A stretch of 64,000 nucleotides of DNA from Halomicrobium sp. LC1Hm (lineage in GTDB: Archaea; Halobacteriota; Halobacteria; Halobacteriales; Haloarculaceae). Under the pieces are notes generated by a model, which did no database searches, was not told the origin of the DNA, and saw nothing but the letters and a program-made list of their open reading frames with translations. Below are positions 25,413-33,494 of the stretch, piece after piece. Position 1 is the first letter of the stretch; each line of letters begins with the position of its first letter. The position numbers and the translations under genes were made by a program. The stretch covers positions 2,356,001-2,420,000 of the forward strand of contig NZ_CP044129.1 of NCBI RefSeq assembly GCF_009617995.1. The letters are read 5' to 3'.

Positions 25413-25682
25413 ATGAGCACGATTCAGGAGGAGACGAAGCCCGCGGCGTTCACCCAGACGGAGTTTCGCGAGCAGCTCCGCGAACTCCCGCCGAGCGCGA
25501 AGCTCGTCGCGAAGGTCCTGGAGACCGACGCGCCGCTGTCCCAGGGACAGCTGGCCGAGGCGTCGCTGTTGCCCGACCGGACGGTCCGCTACGCGTTGAA
25601 CCGACTCGAAGAGTGTGATCTGGTCGACTCCCGGTACAGCTTCAACGACGCCCGCAAGCAGGTCTACTTCCTCACCAACTGA
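25413..25682 (+). CDS. small winged-helix transcription regulator (MarR/TrmB-like)
   Basis: This 89-residue protein consists almost entirely of a winged helix. ELPPSAKLVAKVLETDAPLS forms the first helix. QGQLAEASLLPDRTVRYALN is the helix-turn-helix, with recognition helix RTVRYALNRLEECDLV. YSFNDARKQVYFLTN forms the wing. This short form is frequent in haloarchaea and is likely a DNA-binding repressor or activator. It stands between two palindromes: one at 25358-25371 in front, which might be its own operator, and the large hairpin behind. Confidence 0.8.
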   Translation: MSTIQEETKPAAFTQTEFREQLRELPPSAKLVAKVLETDAPLSQGQLAEASLLPDRTVRYALNRLEECDLVDSRYSFNDARKQVYFLTN

Positions 25683-25693
25683 TTTCATACGGT

Positions 25694-25760
25694 TTATTGT
25701 AGTTGCTTACCGGTGATCGTCTGCTCCGTGGCGACGATCACCGGTAAATCGCTACAATAA
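25694..25760. repeat. large composite hairpin, family B copy 2
   Basis: Perfect 15-base arms (TTACCGGTGATCGTC at 25707-25721 and its complement at 25733-25747) enclose an 11-base loop. Outside them is a second perfect pair, TTATTGTAG (25694-25702) and CTACAATAA (25752-25760). It begins 11 bases after the stop of the winged-helix gene and could end its transcript, but the two-tier structure is larger than a terminator needs. Arm sequence and flanks resemble the 10804-10844 hairpin. Confidence 0.6.
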
Positions 25761-25791
25761 TCCGTATCCGTCGCTCCTCCCTGGGGTGGGT

Positions 25792-26568
25792 ATGGAGCGG
25801 ATCAGCGTCCCCGTCGCGACGCGCGCGCCGAGCGGACAGACGAACGCGTACGTCCTCGGGCGCGACCGTGCAGCCGTGATCGACCCGTGTGCTCGCCACG
25901 AACGCGTAGACGGCGCGCTGGCGTCACGCTCGCTCGCTCACGTCCTCGTCACGCATCACCACCCGGACCACGTCGGCGGTGTCGCCGACTACGCGGCCGA
26001 ACACGACGCCACGGTGTGGGCGCGTCGGGGCCGCGAGTCGGCTTTCGAGGCCGCGACCGGCGTCGCGCCCGACCGGACGTTCACCGGCGGAACGGAGATC
26101 CCGGTCGACGACGGCCAGCTGCGAGTCGTCGAGACGCCGGGCCACGCACCCGAACACGTCGCCTTCGCGACCGACGACGGGCTCGTCTGTGGCGACCTGG
26201 CCGCGGCCACCGGCAGCGTCGCCGTCGGAGCACCGGAGGGAGAGATGCGAGCCTACTGCTGCTCGCTGCGGCGCGTGATCGCGCGTGCGCCCGACCGACT
26301 CTTCCCCGGTCACGGCCCCGTCGTCGACGACGCGGGCGAGACCTGCCGTCGCCTCCTCGCACACCGGCTCGATCGCGAGCGCCGGGTCGAGGCGGCCGTC
26401 GCCGAGGGGAGCGAGACGCTGCCGGCGATCACCGACGCGGCCTACGACAAGGACATCGAGAGCGTGCGAGACCTCGCCGAGGCGACCGTCGCCGCCCACC
26501 TCGAAAAGCTCGCCGTCGAGGGGCGCGTCGCGTGGGACGGCGAGCACGCACGGCCACCGTCGGCGTGA
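25792..26568 (+). CDS. metallo-beta-lactamase fold hydrolase
   Basis: This 258-residue protein has the MBL fold. Motif THHHPDHVGGV (about residue 46) carries the HxHxDH-type metal site. TPGHAPEHVAF, VCGDLAAA and LFPGHGPVV supply the later His and Asp ligands. A C-terminal helical and winged extension (residues 190-250, ending VAAHLEKLAVEGRVAW) is the LACTB2-like winged-helix tail. The ATG at 25792 is preferred to a GTG six bases earlier. It is adjacent to the Cys-cluster protein downstream on the same strand. The substrate is unknown; glyoxalase II-like thioesterase or RNA-type activity are alternatives. Confidence 0.85.
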   Translation: MERISVPVATRAPSGQTNAYVLGRDRAAVIDPCARHERVDGALASRSLAHVLVTHHHPDHVGGVADYAAEHDATVWARRGRESAFEAATGVAPDRTFTGGTEIPVDDGQLRVVETPGHAPEHVAFATDDGLVCGDLAAATGSVAVGAPEGEMRAYCCSLRRVIARAPDRLFPGHGPVVDDAGETCRRLLAHRLDRERRVEAAVAEGSETLPAITDAAYDKDIESVRDLAEATVAAHLEKLAVEGRVAWDGEHARPPSA

Positions 26569-26604
26569 CGCGGCCCTTTTGTCCGACCGGCCCGAACGGC
26601 GCGT

Positions 26605-27294
26605 GTGACGCTGGAATCGGACCTCGAACGGGCGCGAGCACTCGACGTGAGCGGGCTGGCCGACGCGATCGAGTCGATCGGCTTCGAGTGTACGCGCTGC
26701 GGGGAGTGCTGTACGGCGACGGAGCCCGCGGTCGAGCCCGCCGAGGGCGACGCCGCCGAAGAGACGGAGAGCGAGCCCCACACGGCGACGATCTTCCCCG
26801 ACGAGATCCGACAGCTGCGCGACGACGGCAGGGACTTTCGAGACGTGGCCCGCCCGATGCCCTACGGGCTCTCGGAGACCGAAGACGGCGTCGAGGGCGA
26901 GACCTTCGAGTGGGCGCTCCAGACCGACGCCTGTGGCGACTGCACCTTCTACGCCGAGGACGACGGCGTCGGAGCCTGCACGGTCCACGAGGACCGGCCG
27001 CTGATCTGTCAGACCTACCCGTTCTCGGTAGCGCTGGACAACACCGTCCAGCCGATGGGAGAGGCCGTCGACGAGGCCGGACTCGTCCGCGCTCACGAGT
27101 GTGAGGGGCTGGGTCGAGACATCGCGCGGGAAGACGCCGAAGAACTGGCCGCGACGCTCAAAGAGCGGGCGATCCGCGAACTGGAAGAAGCCATCGCAGT
27201 GAGAGACAGCTACGAGCCGGTCGAGCGCGCGGACGGCGAGGTAGTCGTCTACGACTCAGAAGGAGCGAAACGGCCCGACGGCACGCCCCGCTAG
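26605..27294 (+). CDS. YkgJ-family cysteine cluster protein
   Basis: This 229-residue protein is a Zn- or Fe-S-type cysteine cluster protein (CxxCxxCC family). ECTRCGECCTA near residue 30 is followed by ACGDCTFYAEDDGVGACTVH and DRPLICQTYPFSVALDNTVQ, which together give the eight-cysteine pattern. The C-terminus is a helix-rich extension ending AKRPDGTPR. The start is GTG. It follows the MBL gene after 36 bases and overlaps the end of the convergent TRAM gene by 4 bases. The exact metal and function are unknown. Confidence 0.85.
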   Translation: MTLESDLERARALDVSGLADAIESIGFECTRCGECCTATEPAVEPAEGDAAEETESEPHTATIFPDEIRQLRDDGRDFRDVARPMPYGLSETEDGVEGETFEWALQTDACGDCTFYAEDDGVGACTVHEDRPLICQTYPFSVALDNTVQPMGEAVDEAGLVRAHECEGLGRDIAREDAEELAATLKERAIRELEEAIAVRDSYEPVERADGEVVVYDSEGAKRPDGTPR

Positions 27295-27701
27295 ACGGTC
27301 TCTTCGATGATCTCGCCGACGGCGAAGTTCGACTTGACCTCGCTGACCTCGACCTTGACGCGCTCGCCGATCTCAGCGCCGGGGACGATGATCACGTAGC
27401 CCCGTTCGACGCGGGCGATGCCGTCGCCTTGCTTGCCGATGTCTTCGATCTCCACGTAGCGGATCTCGCCCGGTTCGACCGGGGGCTGGGGCTCCGAAGA
27501 CGGCGTCTGGGACGGCTGTGGCGACGGGTCCTCGCTCTCCTCGCTCGCTTCGTCGGCCCGGATCAGCGCGACGCGATACGTCTCGCCCGGATCGACGGAT
27601 CCGGTGTCGACCTCCCGCTGTGGGACCTCCACGGTGTAGCGGTCGCCCTCGTCAGTGATCTCCGCACTAAACAGACACAGTAGTTTCTCCGAGATTTCCA
27701 A
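27291..27701 (-). CDS. TRAM domain RNA-binding protein
   Basis: This 136-residue protein starts at TTG (27701), reading LEISEKLLCLFSAEITDEGD, where relatives begin with Met. The N-terminal module is followed by an acidic/Pro-rich linker and a C-terminal TRAM domain: RYVEIEDIGKQGDGIARVER, GYVIIVPGAEIGERVKVEVS, ending NFAVGEIIEETV. TRAM is an OB-fold RNA-binding module in archaea and is thought to act as a cold-shock-type RNA chaperone. A clear TATA element at 27736-27743 lies 35-42 bases upstream and excludes a longer N-terminus. It is convergent with the Cys-cluster gene. Confidence 0.85.
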   Translation of the reverse strand: MEISEKLLCLFSAEITDEGDRYTVEVPQREVDTGSVDPGETYRVALIRADEASEESEDPSPQPSQTPSSEPQPPVEPGEIRYVEIEDIGKQGDGIARVERGYVIIVPGAEIGERVKVEVSEVKSNFAVGEIIEETV

Positions 27702-27735
27702 GGCTGTAGACCTCCGCTTTCCGTATGTACATCCA

Positions 27736-27743
27736 TTAATAAA
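27736..27743 (-). promoter_or_regulatory. TATA box of the TRAM gene
   Basis: TTTATTAA on the minus strand sits 35-42 bases before the TTG start codon. This places the transcript start about 10 bases upstream of the TTG, and the open frame that continues through the promoter is therefore not coding. Confidence 0.55.
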
Positions 27744-27828
27744 GTATTTGTCGTCGATTTCGGGAGCGACTGCCCTCGATCGCACCGAACGTCGGGCCGT
27801 CGGGAGGAACTATTACATACGATGGCTC

Positions 27829-27849
27829 GGTAACTACAGCTGTAATACC
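27829..27849. promoter_or_regulatory. palindrome abutting the start of the 27851 gene
   Basis: A perfect TACAGCTGTA core lies between GGTA and TACC arms, ending one base before the ATG. A second inverted pair, TATTACA (27811-27817) and TGTAATA (27841-27847), overlaps it. The position between the likely TATA region and the start codon would suit a repressor site. Confidence 0.4.
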
Positions 27850-27850
27850 T

Positions 27851-28258
27851 ATGTCTCGGATCACGAAGGCGGTCTCGCTGCTCGGGACGCTCGTCGCGGT
27901 CGCGACCGTGTTTACGCCCGCGCTGTACGCGGTCAGTCACACACAGGCGCTGGCGAACGTGTTGCTGGGCCAGTTCGCCGCGATGACGATCGGCTACACG
28001 GCGTATCGCATCGCGTCCGGGAAGCGGCCGACGCTCCGACCGGCGCTGATCGGCCTGCTCTGTGGGCTCGGGATCGCGATCTCGCCCGTGGTGCTCGTCC
28101 CGGTCACCGGTTTCACGACAGTGACGATGTTCGGCGGCGGGTTCGTCGCCGCGATCGGTCTCTACGGCGTCGTCGCGAGCCAGTTCGGCGAAGACGAGGA
28201 TCGGATTCCGGACCTGTCGGCAGAGCGCAGTCCCGACGAGAGCCCGAAGGCAGCCTGA
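27851..28258 (+). CDS. four-helix membrane protein, unknown
   Basis: This 135-residue protein starts MSRITKAVSLLGTLVAVATV. Four hydrophobic helices fill residues 5-115, the last two being IGLLCGLGIAISPVVLVPV and MFGGGFVAAIGLYGVVAS. The tail is acidic and disordered (QFGEDEDRIPDLSAERSPDE). I do not recognise the family, although it resembles SPW-like small membrane proteins. The gene is leaderless, with a palindrome directly before its start. It is divergent from the TRAM gene. Confidence 0.65.
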   Translation: MSRITKAVSLLGTLVAVATVFTPALYAVSHTQALANVLLGQFAAMTIGYTAYRIASGKRPTLRPALIGLLCGLGIAISPVVLVPVTGFTTVTMFGGGFVAAIGLYGVVASQFGEDEDRIPDLSAERSPDESPKAA

Positions 28259-28321
28259 TACTGTCGCCGTCCGTCCGCGCTCTCCGAACGACTTCGCTGG
28301 ACACAGCAACGGCCGGCGGTG

Positions 28322-29236
28322 TCAGGCGTCTCGAAGCGTTTCGAGATCGACGCCGTACCGTGCGAACCGACGGCTCAACGGCGGGTGTGTCGCGGTGACC
28401 CGTGCGACCAGCCCGCGCCCCTCATCGGTCGCGGGAGCGGCGAGCGTCCCGTCCGCTCCCGAAGCCTCGTTGCGGGCGGTCGTGACGCCCAAGAGCCCCC
28501 GGCAGAACGCGTTCGCGCCGACGATCGCGACCGCCCGGTCGTCGGCCTGTCGCTCTTCGAGACGCCGTCCCATCGCGATCAGGGCCAGCGGGAGCAGTAC
28601 CACGCCGAGACTCCCGGCGAGGTAGTACAGCTGTGGGAGTGGGGTGCGCCGGAAGACGCCGGCCCCGACGTAGACGGCGAGTCCGACCAGCGACAGCGCG
28701 GGACCGAGATGCTGCCCGGCCACGACCCAGAACACCGCGGCCCCGACGACGTGTGCGACCGGATCGCGGCTGTCGAGCCAGTCGATGTGACCGCCGTCGA
28801 GGTGCGCGAGTTCGTGCCCGACCACACCGCGGAGCGCCTCCCGGTCGAGGTCGTCGACGATCCGTTCCGAGAGGAGCAAGACCGGCCCGTCCCCGCCCTG
28901 GAGGACGGTGACGCCGGGTTCGGGCGACGCCTCGACGACGACGCGAGGCGTCGAAACGTCCACTCGATCGGCCACGTCGGCCACCAGTTCACGGAGGGGG
29001 CGGTCGGCCGGTCGACCCGTCTGCGCTGCGGTGTCGAGAATCCGGCGACGGGTGAGCCTGCCGACGACACGCTCCAGCCCGACGCTGCCAGCGACCAGCG
29101 CCGCGACGACGACCGGCTGGAGACCGGTGAGCCAGCACGCTGTCACGGCGGCGAGGAGACACGCGACCAGCGCGCCGTCGACGAGACGGCCGGCGGTCTC
29201 GGTCCCGAGGGTGTCGGCCAGCATCTTCTCGACCAT
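28322..29236 (-). CDS. M48-family zinc metalloprotease (HtpX-like)
   Basis: This 304-residue membrane protease is related to HtpX and Ste24. After two N-terminal helices (LVDGALVACLLAAVTACWLT and VVAALVAGSVGLERVVG), the soluble domain contains VVGHELAHLDGGHIDW near residue 140, the HExxH zinc motif. Two more helices follow (VVGAAVFWVVAGQHLGPALS and GSLGVVLLPLALIAMG). ERQADDRAVAI supplies the third zinc ligand (Glu). The ATG at 29236 is chosen over a long basic upstream frame. It probably takes part in membrane protein quality control. It is monocistronic, with a family A repeat beyond its 5' side. Confidence 0.87.
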   Translation of the reverse strand: MVEKMLADTLGTETAGRLVDGALVACLLAAVTACWLTGLQPVVVAALVAGSVGLERVVGRLTRRRILDTAAQTGRPADRPLRELVADVADRVDVSTPRVVVEASPEPGVTVLQGGDGPVLLLSERIVDDLDREALRGVVGHELAHLDGGHIDWLDSRDPVAHVVGAAVFWVVAGQHLGPALSLVGLAVYVGAGVFRRTPLPQLYYLAGSLGVVLLPLALIAMGRRLEERQADDRAVAIVGANAFCRGLLGVTTARNEASGADGTLAAPATDEGRGLVARVTATHPPLSRRFARYGVDLETLRDA

Positions 29237-29321
29237 CGAACGCCGGAACGTAGGGCTCCCGCGAGCAAATACGTGCGGGTCGGGCTCGTGGTTCCGACGG
29301 GTCTGGGTCCTCGGTCTCCCG

Positions 29322-29395
29322 TACTGTTGGCTGTCTTCGTGACGAGATTCGCCACCCAAAGTGGCGACACCGGTCACAGATAGACAGCCGGCAGT
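29322..29395. repeat. dispersed nested palindrome, family A copy 3 (diverged)
   Basis: This 74-base element has outer arms TACTGTTGGCTGT and ACAGCCGGCAGTG, and a central TCGCCAC/GTGGCGA hairpin whose loop has changed to CCAAA. Compared with the copies at 20736 and 62787 it has a few deletions and more substitutions, so it is older or less constrained. It ends one base before the stop codon of the ABC permease, filling the space between two genes transcribed in the same direction. Confidence 0.75.
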
Positions 29396-29396
29396 G

Positions 29397-30632
29397 TCAC
29401 TCGTACCGGAGGGCGTCGATCGGGTCGACGCGGGCGGCCCGCCACGCCGGATAGAGCCCCGCGACGACGCCGACCAGCACGCCGACCAGCACGGCCAGCG
29501 CCGACCAGAAGGGTGCGAACGCGAAGCCCACCTCGGCGTATCGGGTCCCGCCCCAGGCGACCGCGAGCCCCAGCGGGAGGCCGAGCAACGCGCCGCCGGC
29601 ACCCAGCAGCGTCGCCTCAAGCAAGAACAGCTCCATCACGTCGCGGTTGCGCGCGCCGACGGCCTTCATGATCCCGATCTCGCGGGTCCGCTCGGTGACG
29701 CTGACCAGCATGATGTTGGCGATGCCGATCGCGCCCACCACCAGCGCGATGACCGCGATCCCCGTGACGAAGCGTGTGATCTGGTCGATCACGTCGCTGA
29801 TCTGCTCGGCGAAGTCTCCGCTGGTCCGGGCGGCCAGCTCGACGCCGTCGGGCGCGAGCTGGCGGGCGTCGGACCGCTCCTGTAAGTACGTCTCGACCGC
29901 GTCGGTGACGGCCAGCGTCGAAGCCGGATCGGCGATGACGGTCGCCTGCGGGTACGCGCGCAGCCGAGCGTTCGCGTTCGGACTCTCGACGACGCTCTCG
30001 TAGAAGGGATCGGCTGGGACGTAGAGCCCCGGCTGCGGACCGAAGTTGCCCACCGGCAACTCGCCGGCGGTCCCGTTGACGATGCCGACGACCGTCAGCG
30101 TCCACGTCTCGTCGCCGCGATCGACCGTGATCTCGTCGCCGACGGTGACGTTCTCCGCGAACGTGGCCTCGGCCGCGGCGCGGTTGAGGACCGTCTCGTT
30201 CGCACCGCGCTCGAAGCTCCGTCCGGCGACCAGCGTCTCGTCGGTGACGGCCTCGGGGGTCGTGGCCGTCGCCTGCTGGAGCGCCACCGTGTCGCCTCGA
30301 TGGGTCACCGCGTTGATCGGGATCGACCCCCGCGGGACGACCGCCTCGACGCCGTCGATCTCCGCGAGGCGGTCGAGGTCGTACTCGGTGAACACGGGCT
30401 GGAGCGCCTGCTGGAACCCCTCTTCGTCGGCGGGCTGGCCGAGCACGTAGACGTTGTTCGCCCCCGAGTCGGCGATCCCGCCGACGACCTCGGCCTGGAC
30501 GCTCGCGCCGAAGGTCGCGAAGGTGACGACCGAGGCGATGCCGATGACGACGCCGATCACCGTCAGCGTCGAGCGCAGCTTGTGCGAGCGGATCGAGCGG
30601 GCCGCGATCGTGAACGACTCGCGCGGGTCCAT
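29397..30632 (-). CDS. MacB/FtsX-type ABC transporter permease
   Basis: This 411-residue permease has the type VII ABC topology. One N-terminal helix ([20 protein letters not shown], about residues 20-40) is followed by a large extracellular domain of about 240 residues (MacB_PCD), then three C-terminal FtsX helices ([60 protein letters not shown]). The final [14 protein letters not shown] is the diagnostic C-terminus. Its ATG overlaps the last base of the ATPase gene upstream, so the two form one operon. Such exporters move peptides or lipoproteins from the membrane or transmit mechanical force. The substrate is unknown. Confidence 0.9.
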   Translation of the reverse strand: MDPRESFTIAARSIRSHKLRSTLTVIGVVIGIASVVTFATFGASVQAEVVGGIADSGANNVYVLGQPADEEGFQQALQPVFTEYDLDRLAEIDGVEAVVPRGSIPINAVTHRGDTVALQQATATTPEAVTDETLVAGRSFERGANETVLNRAAAEATFAENVTVGDEITVDRGDETWTLTVVGIVNGTAGELPVGNFGPQPGLYVPADPFYESVVESPNANARLRAYPQATVIADPASTLAVTDAVETYLQERSDARQLAPDGVELAARTSGDFAEQISDVIDQITRFVTGIAVIALVVGAIGIANIMLVSVTERTREIGIMKAVGARNRDVMELFLLEATLLGAGGALLGLPLGLAVAWGGTRYAEVGFAFAPFWSALAVLVGVLVGVVAGLYPAWRAARVDPIDALRYE

Positions 30633-31333
30633 CAGTCGCTCAGCTCCTCGATCCGTTCGACGACGCCGTCTCTGACGTGGACGATGCGCTCGGCGTGGTC
30701 CGCGATGCGGCGCTCGTGTGTCACCAGCAAGATCGTGTTGCCGGCCGCGTGGAGGTCGTCGAGCAAGCTCATGATCTGCTCGCCCGTCTCGGTGTCGACG
30801 TTGCCGGTCGGTTCGTCGGCCAGGATCAGCTCCGGGTCCGGTGCCAGCGCGCGGGCGATCGCGACCCGCTGGCGCTGACCGCCGCTGAGCTCGGTCGGGC
30901 GGTGGTCCAGTCGCTCGCCCAGCCCCACGTCGGCGAGCAGGTCGCGGGCGCGCTCGCGGCGTTCGGTGCGCCCCCAGCCGTCGAACACGAGCGGCATGGC
31001 GACGTTCTCGACGGCGGTCAGCCGGGGCATCAGGTTGAACGTCTGGAAGACGAACCCCACGCGGCTCCCGCGGATCGCCGCCCGTTCGCCCTCGGTAGCC
31101 GCCGAGAGGTCCCGCCCGCCGACGGTGACCGTCCCCTCGGTGGCGGTGTCCAGTCCCCCGACGAGATTCAGGAGGGTGCTCTTGCCCGAGCCACTCGGCC
31201 CCATCACGGCGGTGTAAGAGCCCCGAGGCAGCGACAGGGACACGCCAGCGAGCGCCTCCACGACGCCGCCCAGATCGTACGTCTTGCGCACCCCAGACAG
31301 CGTGACCACGTCGTCCGCGTCAGCCTGAGCCAT
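30632..31333 (-). CDS. ABC transporter ATP-binding protein (LolD/MacB type)
   Basis: This 233-residue ATPase has Walker [20 protein letters not shown]-loop [20 protein letters not shown], signature [15 protein letters not shown], Walker [14 protein letters not shown] and the H-loop LLVTHE. The sequence class is LolD/MacB, matching the FtsX-type permease that overlaps its 3' end. A divergent gene at 31433 encodes a LolA-like exported protein. The neighbourhood may therefore handle an exported lipoprotein or envelope component (inference). Confidence 0.93.
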   Translation of the reverse strand: MAQADADDVVTLSGVRKTYDLGGVVEALAGVSLSLPRGSYTAVMGPSGSGKSTLLNLVGGLDTATEGTVTVGGRDLSAATEGERAAIRGSRVGFVFQTFNLMPRLTAVENVAMPLVFDGWGRTERRERARDLLADVGLGERLDHRPTELSGGQRQRVAIARALAPDPELILADEPTGNVDTETGEQIMSLLDDLHAAGNTILLVTHERRIADHAERIVHVRDGVVERIEELSD

Positions 31334-31432
31334 TCACTCGCACTAGAGCCGGGACGCCTATCAGCGTTGTCCGAACCTCTCGGATATCGGATAGCAGGAA
31401 CACACTTTACAGTCCAGCCCTAACCCCACGTA

Positions 31433-32503
31433 ATGAGCCCCAGAGTGGATGGTCGCCGCGGTCTCGTCCTCCTCGTGGTCGTCGCCGTCGCCGTCGCTGG
31501 ATCGGCCGCCGTCACGGGCGCGTTCGCCACGTTCCAGCAGCCGACGGGCGACGAAGTGCTCGACGAGGTCGAGCAACGGTACGAGAGCGCCGACTCGATC
31601 ACGAGCACGGCGACGGTGACGGTCGAAAACGAGAGCGCGTCGACGACGGCCACCGTCGAACTGGCCGCGGACGACGAGAACCGGACCCGGATGGTCGTCG
31701 AGCGAAACGGTGAGACGGTGCGGGCGGGCTCAAACGGCACCGTCGCGTGGTACGTCGGGCCGAACCGATCGGCCGCCTGGCCCGTCGACTCGCTGGAAAG
31801 CCAGGCCGGCGAGCAGTGGACCGGAGCCGACGGTGAGTACGGAGAGACGGACGAACGGCTCTCGCCCGACGGCACGCCGCTGAACGCCTCGAACGCCTCG
31901 GCGACGCTCGTCGGAACGCCCACGGTCGACGACACCAGCACCTACGAGGTCGAACTCACACACCCCGAACGTGAAGGGTCGACGACGCTGTGGGTGACAC
32001 AGGACGACTACCGCGTGGTCCGGGCAGTCGCCACCGACGGCACGAACCGCACCGTCGTCGCGGTCGAGTCGACGGTGTTCGACGTGTCGATCCACGACAG
32101 CACCTTCGACCCGCCGACGGATCGCGTCGCGCTGACGACGGTCGATCGCTACGACAGCTTCGACGCCGCACAGTCCGAGACCGAGCTGTCGCTGCCTCGC
32201 CACGACGCGACCTTCAGCGAGGCGATGGTGACGGTCCGACAGGGCGAGACGATCGTCGGCCAGCGCTACGTCGACGACGGGGCGAACGTCACCGTCCTCT
32301 CGACGACCGCCGACGAGCGCCTCGATCGGCTGACCGAGAACGCGACCGAGCGAACGGTCGACGGCCAGACAGTCCACGTGGCCACGGCCGAGGACCGCGC
32401 GATCGCGGTCTGGCGGAACGACGGCGTGACGACCGCGGTCGTCGTGGAGGGATCGACCGACCGGGCGGTCGAGATCGCCGACGAGCTGTATAGTGACAGT
32501 TGA
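31433..32503 (+). CDS. exported LolA-like protein
   Basis: This 356-residue protein has an N-terminal signal or anchor helix (GLVLLVVVAVAVAGSAAVTG, residues 10-29). A LolA/LppX-like domain of antiparallel strands begins DEVLDEVEQRYESADSITST. The second half repeats the theme with MVTVRQGETIVGQRYVDDGA and a closing helix (STDRAVEIADELYSDS). It is rich in Asn-x-Ser/Thr sequons, fitting N-glycosylation outside the cell. No lipobox Cys is seen. It is divergently placed from the MacB-like ABC pair. Function is inferred only from the fold. Confidence 0.7.
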   Translation: MSPRVDGRRGLVLLVVVAVAVAGSAAVTGAFATFQQPTGDEVLDEVEQRYESADSITSTATVTVENESASTTATVELAADDENRTRMVVERNGETVRAGSNGTVAWYVGPNRSAAWPVDSLESQAGEQWTGADGEYGETDERLSPDGTPLNASNASATLVGTPTVDDTSTYEVELTHPEREGSTTLWVTQDDYRVVRAVATDGTNRTVVAVESTVFDVSIHDSTFDPPTDRVALTTVDRYDSFDAAQSETELSLPRHDATFSEAMVTVRQGETIVGQRYVDDGANVTVLSTTADERLDRLTENATERTVDGQTVHVATAEDRAIAVWRNDGVTTAVVVEGSTDRAVEIADELYSDS

Positions 32504-32513
32504 AACGATTGAC

Positions 32514-32549
32514 ACACCGATCGCACTGCTGCCGTGCGATCGGGTGTGC
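32514..32549. terminator. hairpin after the LolA-like gene
   Basis: Arms CGATCGCAC and GTGCGATCG, extended by CACAC/GTGTG with one bulge, enclose a 7-base loop. A T-containing stretch (ATTGAATTTTAATGG) follows. It starts 11 bases after the stop codon, so it may end the transcript. Resemblance to the family B hairpins is too weak to group them. Confidence 0.45.
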
Positions 32550-32618
32550 ATTGAATTTTAATGGCGACTATAGTCCGGACCGGTAACGCTTACGGCCCCC
32601 GACCTGTTTTCCCGATGC

Positions 32619-33458
32619 ATGACCGACGAGGCGACGGCTTTCGTGCCCGGCCACGTGACGGGCTTTTTCACGACTGACCCGGCCGACGATCCGACGAAGG
32701 CGGGATCGCGCGGCGGTGGGATCGCGCTGTCCGACGGCGTGACCGTCACCGTCGAGCGCAGCGACGAGCGGTCGGTGTCCCTGAACGGCGTCGACATCGA
32801 GATCGAGGCCGTCGAGCGAGTCCTCGACGCGCTGCGAGCGACCGTCGCGGTGCGAGCCGAGACGCCGCTGCCGCTTGGCTCTGGCTTTGGCGTCTCTGGC
32901 GCGACCGCGCTGGGGGCGGCGCTGGGGACCAACGCCGTCCTCGATCGCGGGCTCTCCGAGAACGAACTGGTGACGATCGCCCACGGCGCGGAGGTCCAGG
33001 CCGGAACCGGGCTGGGCGACGTGGTCGCGCAGTCCCGCGGCGGCGTCCCGCTGCGACTCGAACCGGGCGGGCCACAGGACAACTACATCGACGCCGTCCC
33101 CGCGCGGGGCCGTATCGAGTACCACGTCATCGGCGAACTCTCGACCGAAGCAGTTCTGGACGGCGACACCGCGGAGCTGACCCGTGCCGGCGAGAAAGCG
33201 CTCTCGCGGGTCGTCAAGGAACCCACGACGGAGTCGTTCGTCCGGGCCTCGCGCCAGTTCGCCCGCGAGGCGGGGCTGCTGACCGACGACGTGCGGTCCG
33301 TGCTCGAAGACGTGGCCGCGGCCGACGGCGACGGCGCGATGGCGATGCTCGGTGAGACGGTCTTTACCGTCGGTTCGGGGCTGACCGACGCGGGCTACGA
33401 CGCGACGGGCACCGAGATCTACCCCGGCGGTGCGACGCTGCTGGATCGGTCGGGTTGA
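32619..33458 (+). CDS. pantoate kinase
   Basis: This 279-residue GHMP-superfamily kinase is the archaeal pantoate kinase, which makes 4-phosphopantoate for CoA synthesis. It starts MTDEATAFVPGHVTGFFTTD, with the phosphate-binding GHMP motif LPLGSGFGVSGATALGAAL near residue 85. AEVQAGTGLGDVVAQSRGGV is the second conserved block and FTVGSGLTDAGYDATGTEIY the third. The C-terminus matches archaeal PoK. The second enzyme of this archaea-specific route lies at 35092, on the same strand beyond the divergent transporter. A purine-poor, short leader suggests a leaderless mRNA. Confidence 0.93.
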   Translation: MTDEATAFVPGHVTGFFTTDPADDPTKAGSRGGGIALSDGVTVTVERSDERSVSLNGVDIEIEAVERVLDALRATVAVRAETPLPLGSGFGVSGATALGAALGTNAVLDRGLSENELVTIAHGAEVQAGTGLGDVVAQSRGGVPLRLEPGGPQDNYIDAVPARGRIEYHVIGELSTEAVLDGDTAELTRAGEKALSRVVKEPTTESFVRASRQFAREAGLLTDDVRSVLEDVAAADGDGAMAMLGETVFTVGSGLTDAGYDATGTEIYPGGATLLDRSG

Positions 33459-33494
33459 GACGGGAACGATCGAGGACGTGCCCTCCGACCGCTC

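Noticed and set aside
28319-29383. Plus-strand frame of 354 codons over the M48 protease gene
   Set aside because: The minus strand carries HExxH, membrane helices and the Glu ligand in the right order, and the plus-strand frame is a shadow.
32514-32549. Third member of hairpin family B
   Set aside because: The arms (CGATCGCAC) differ from the CCGGTGA-type arms of the two family B hairpins, and the position just after a stop codon fits an ordinary terminator.
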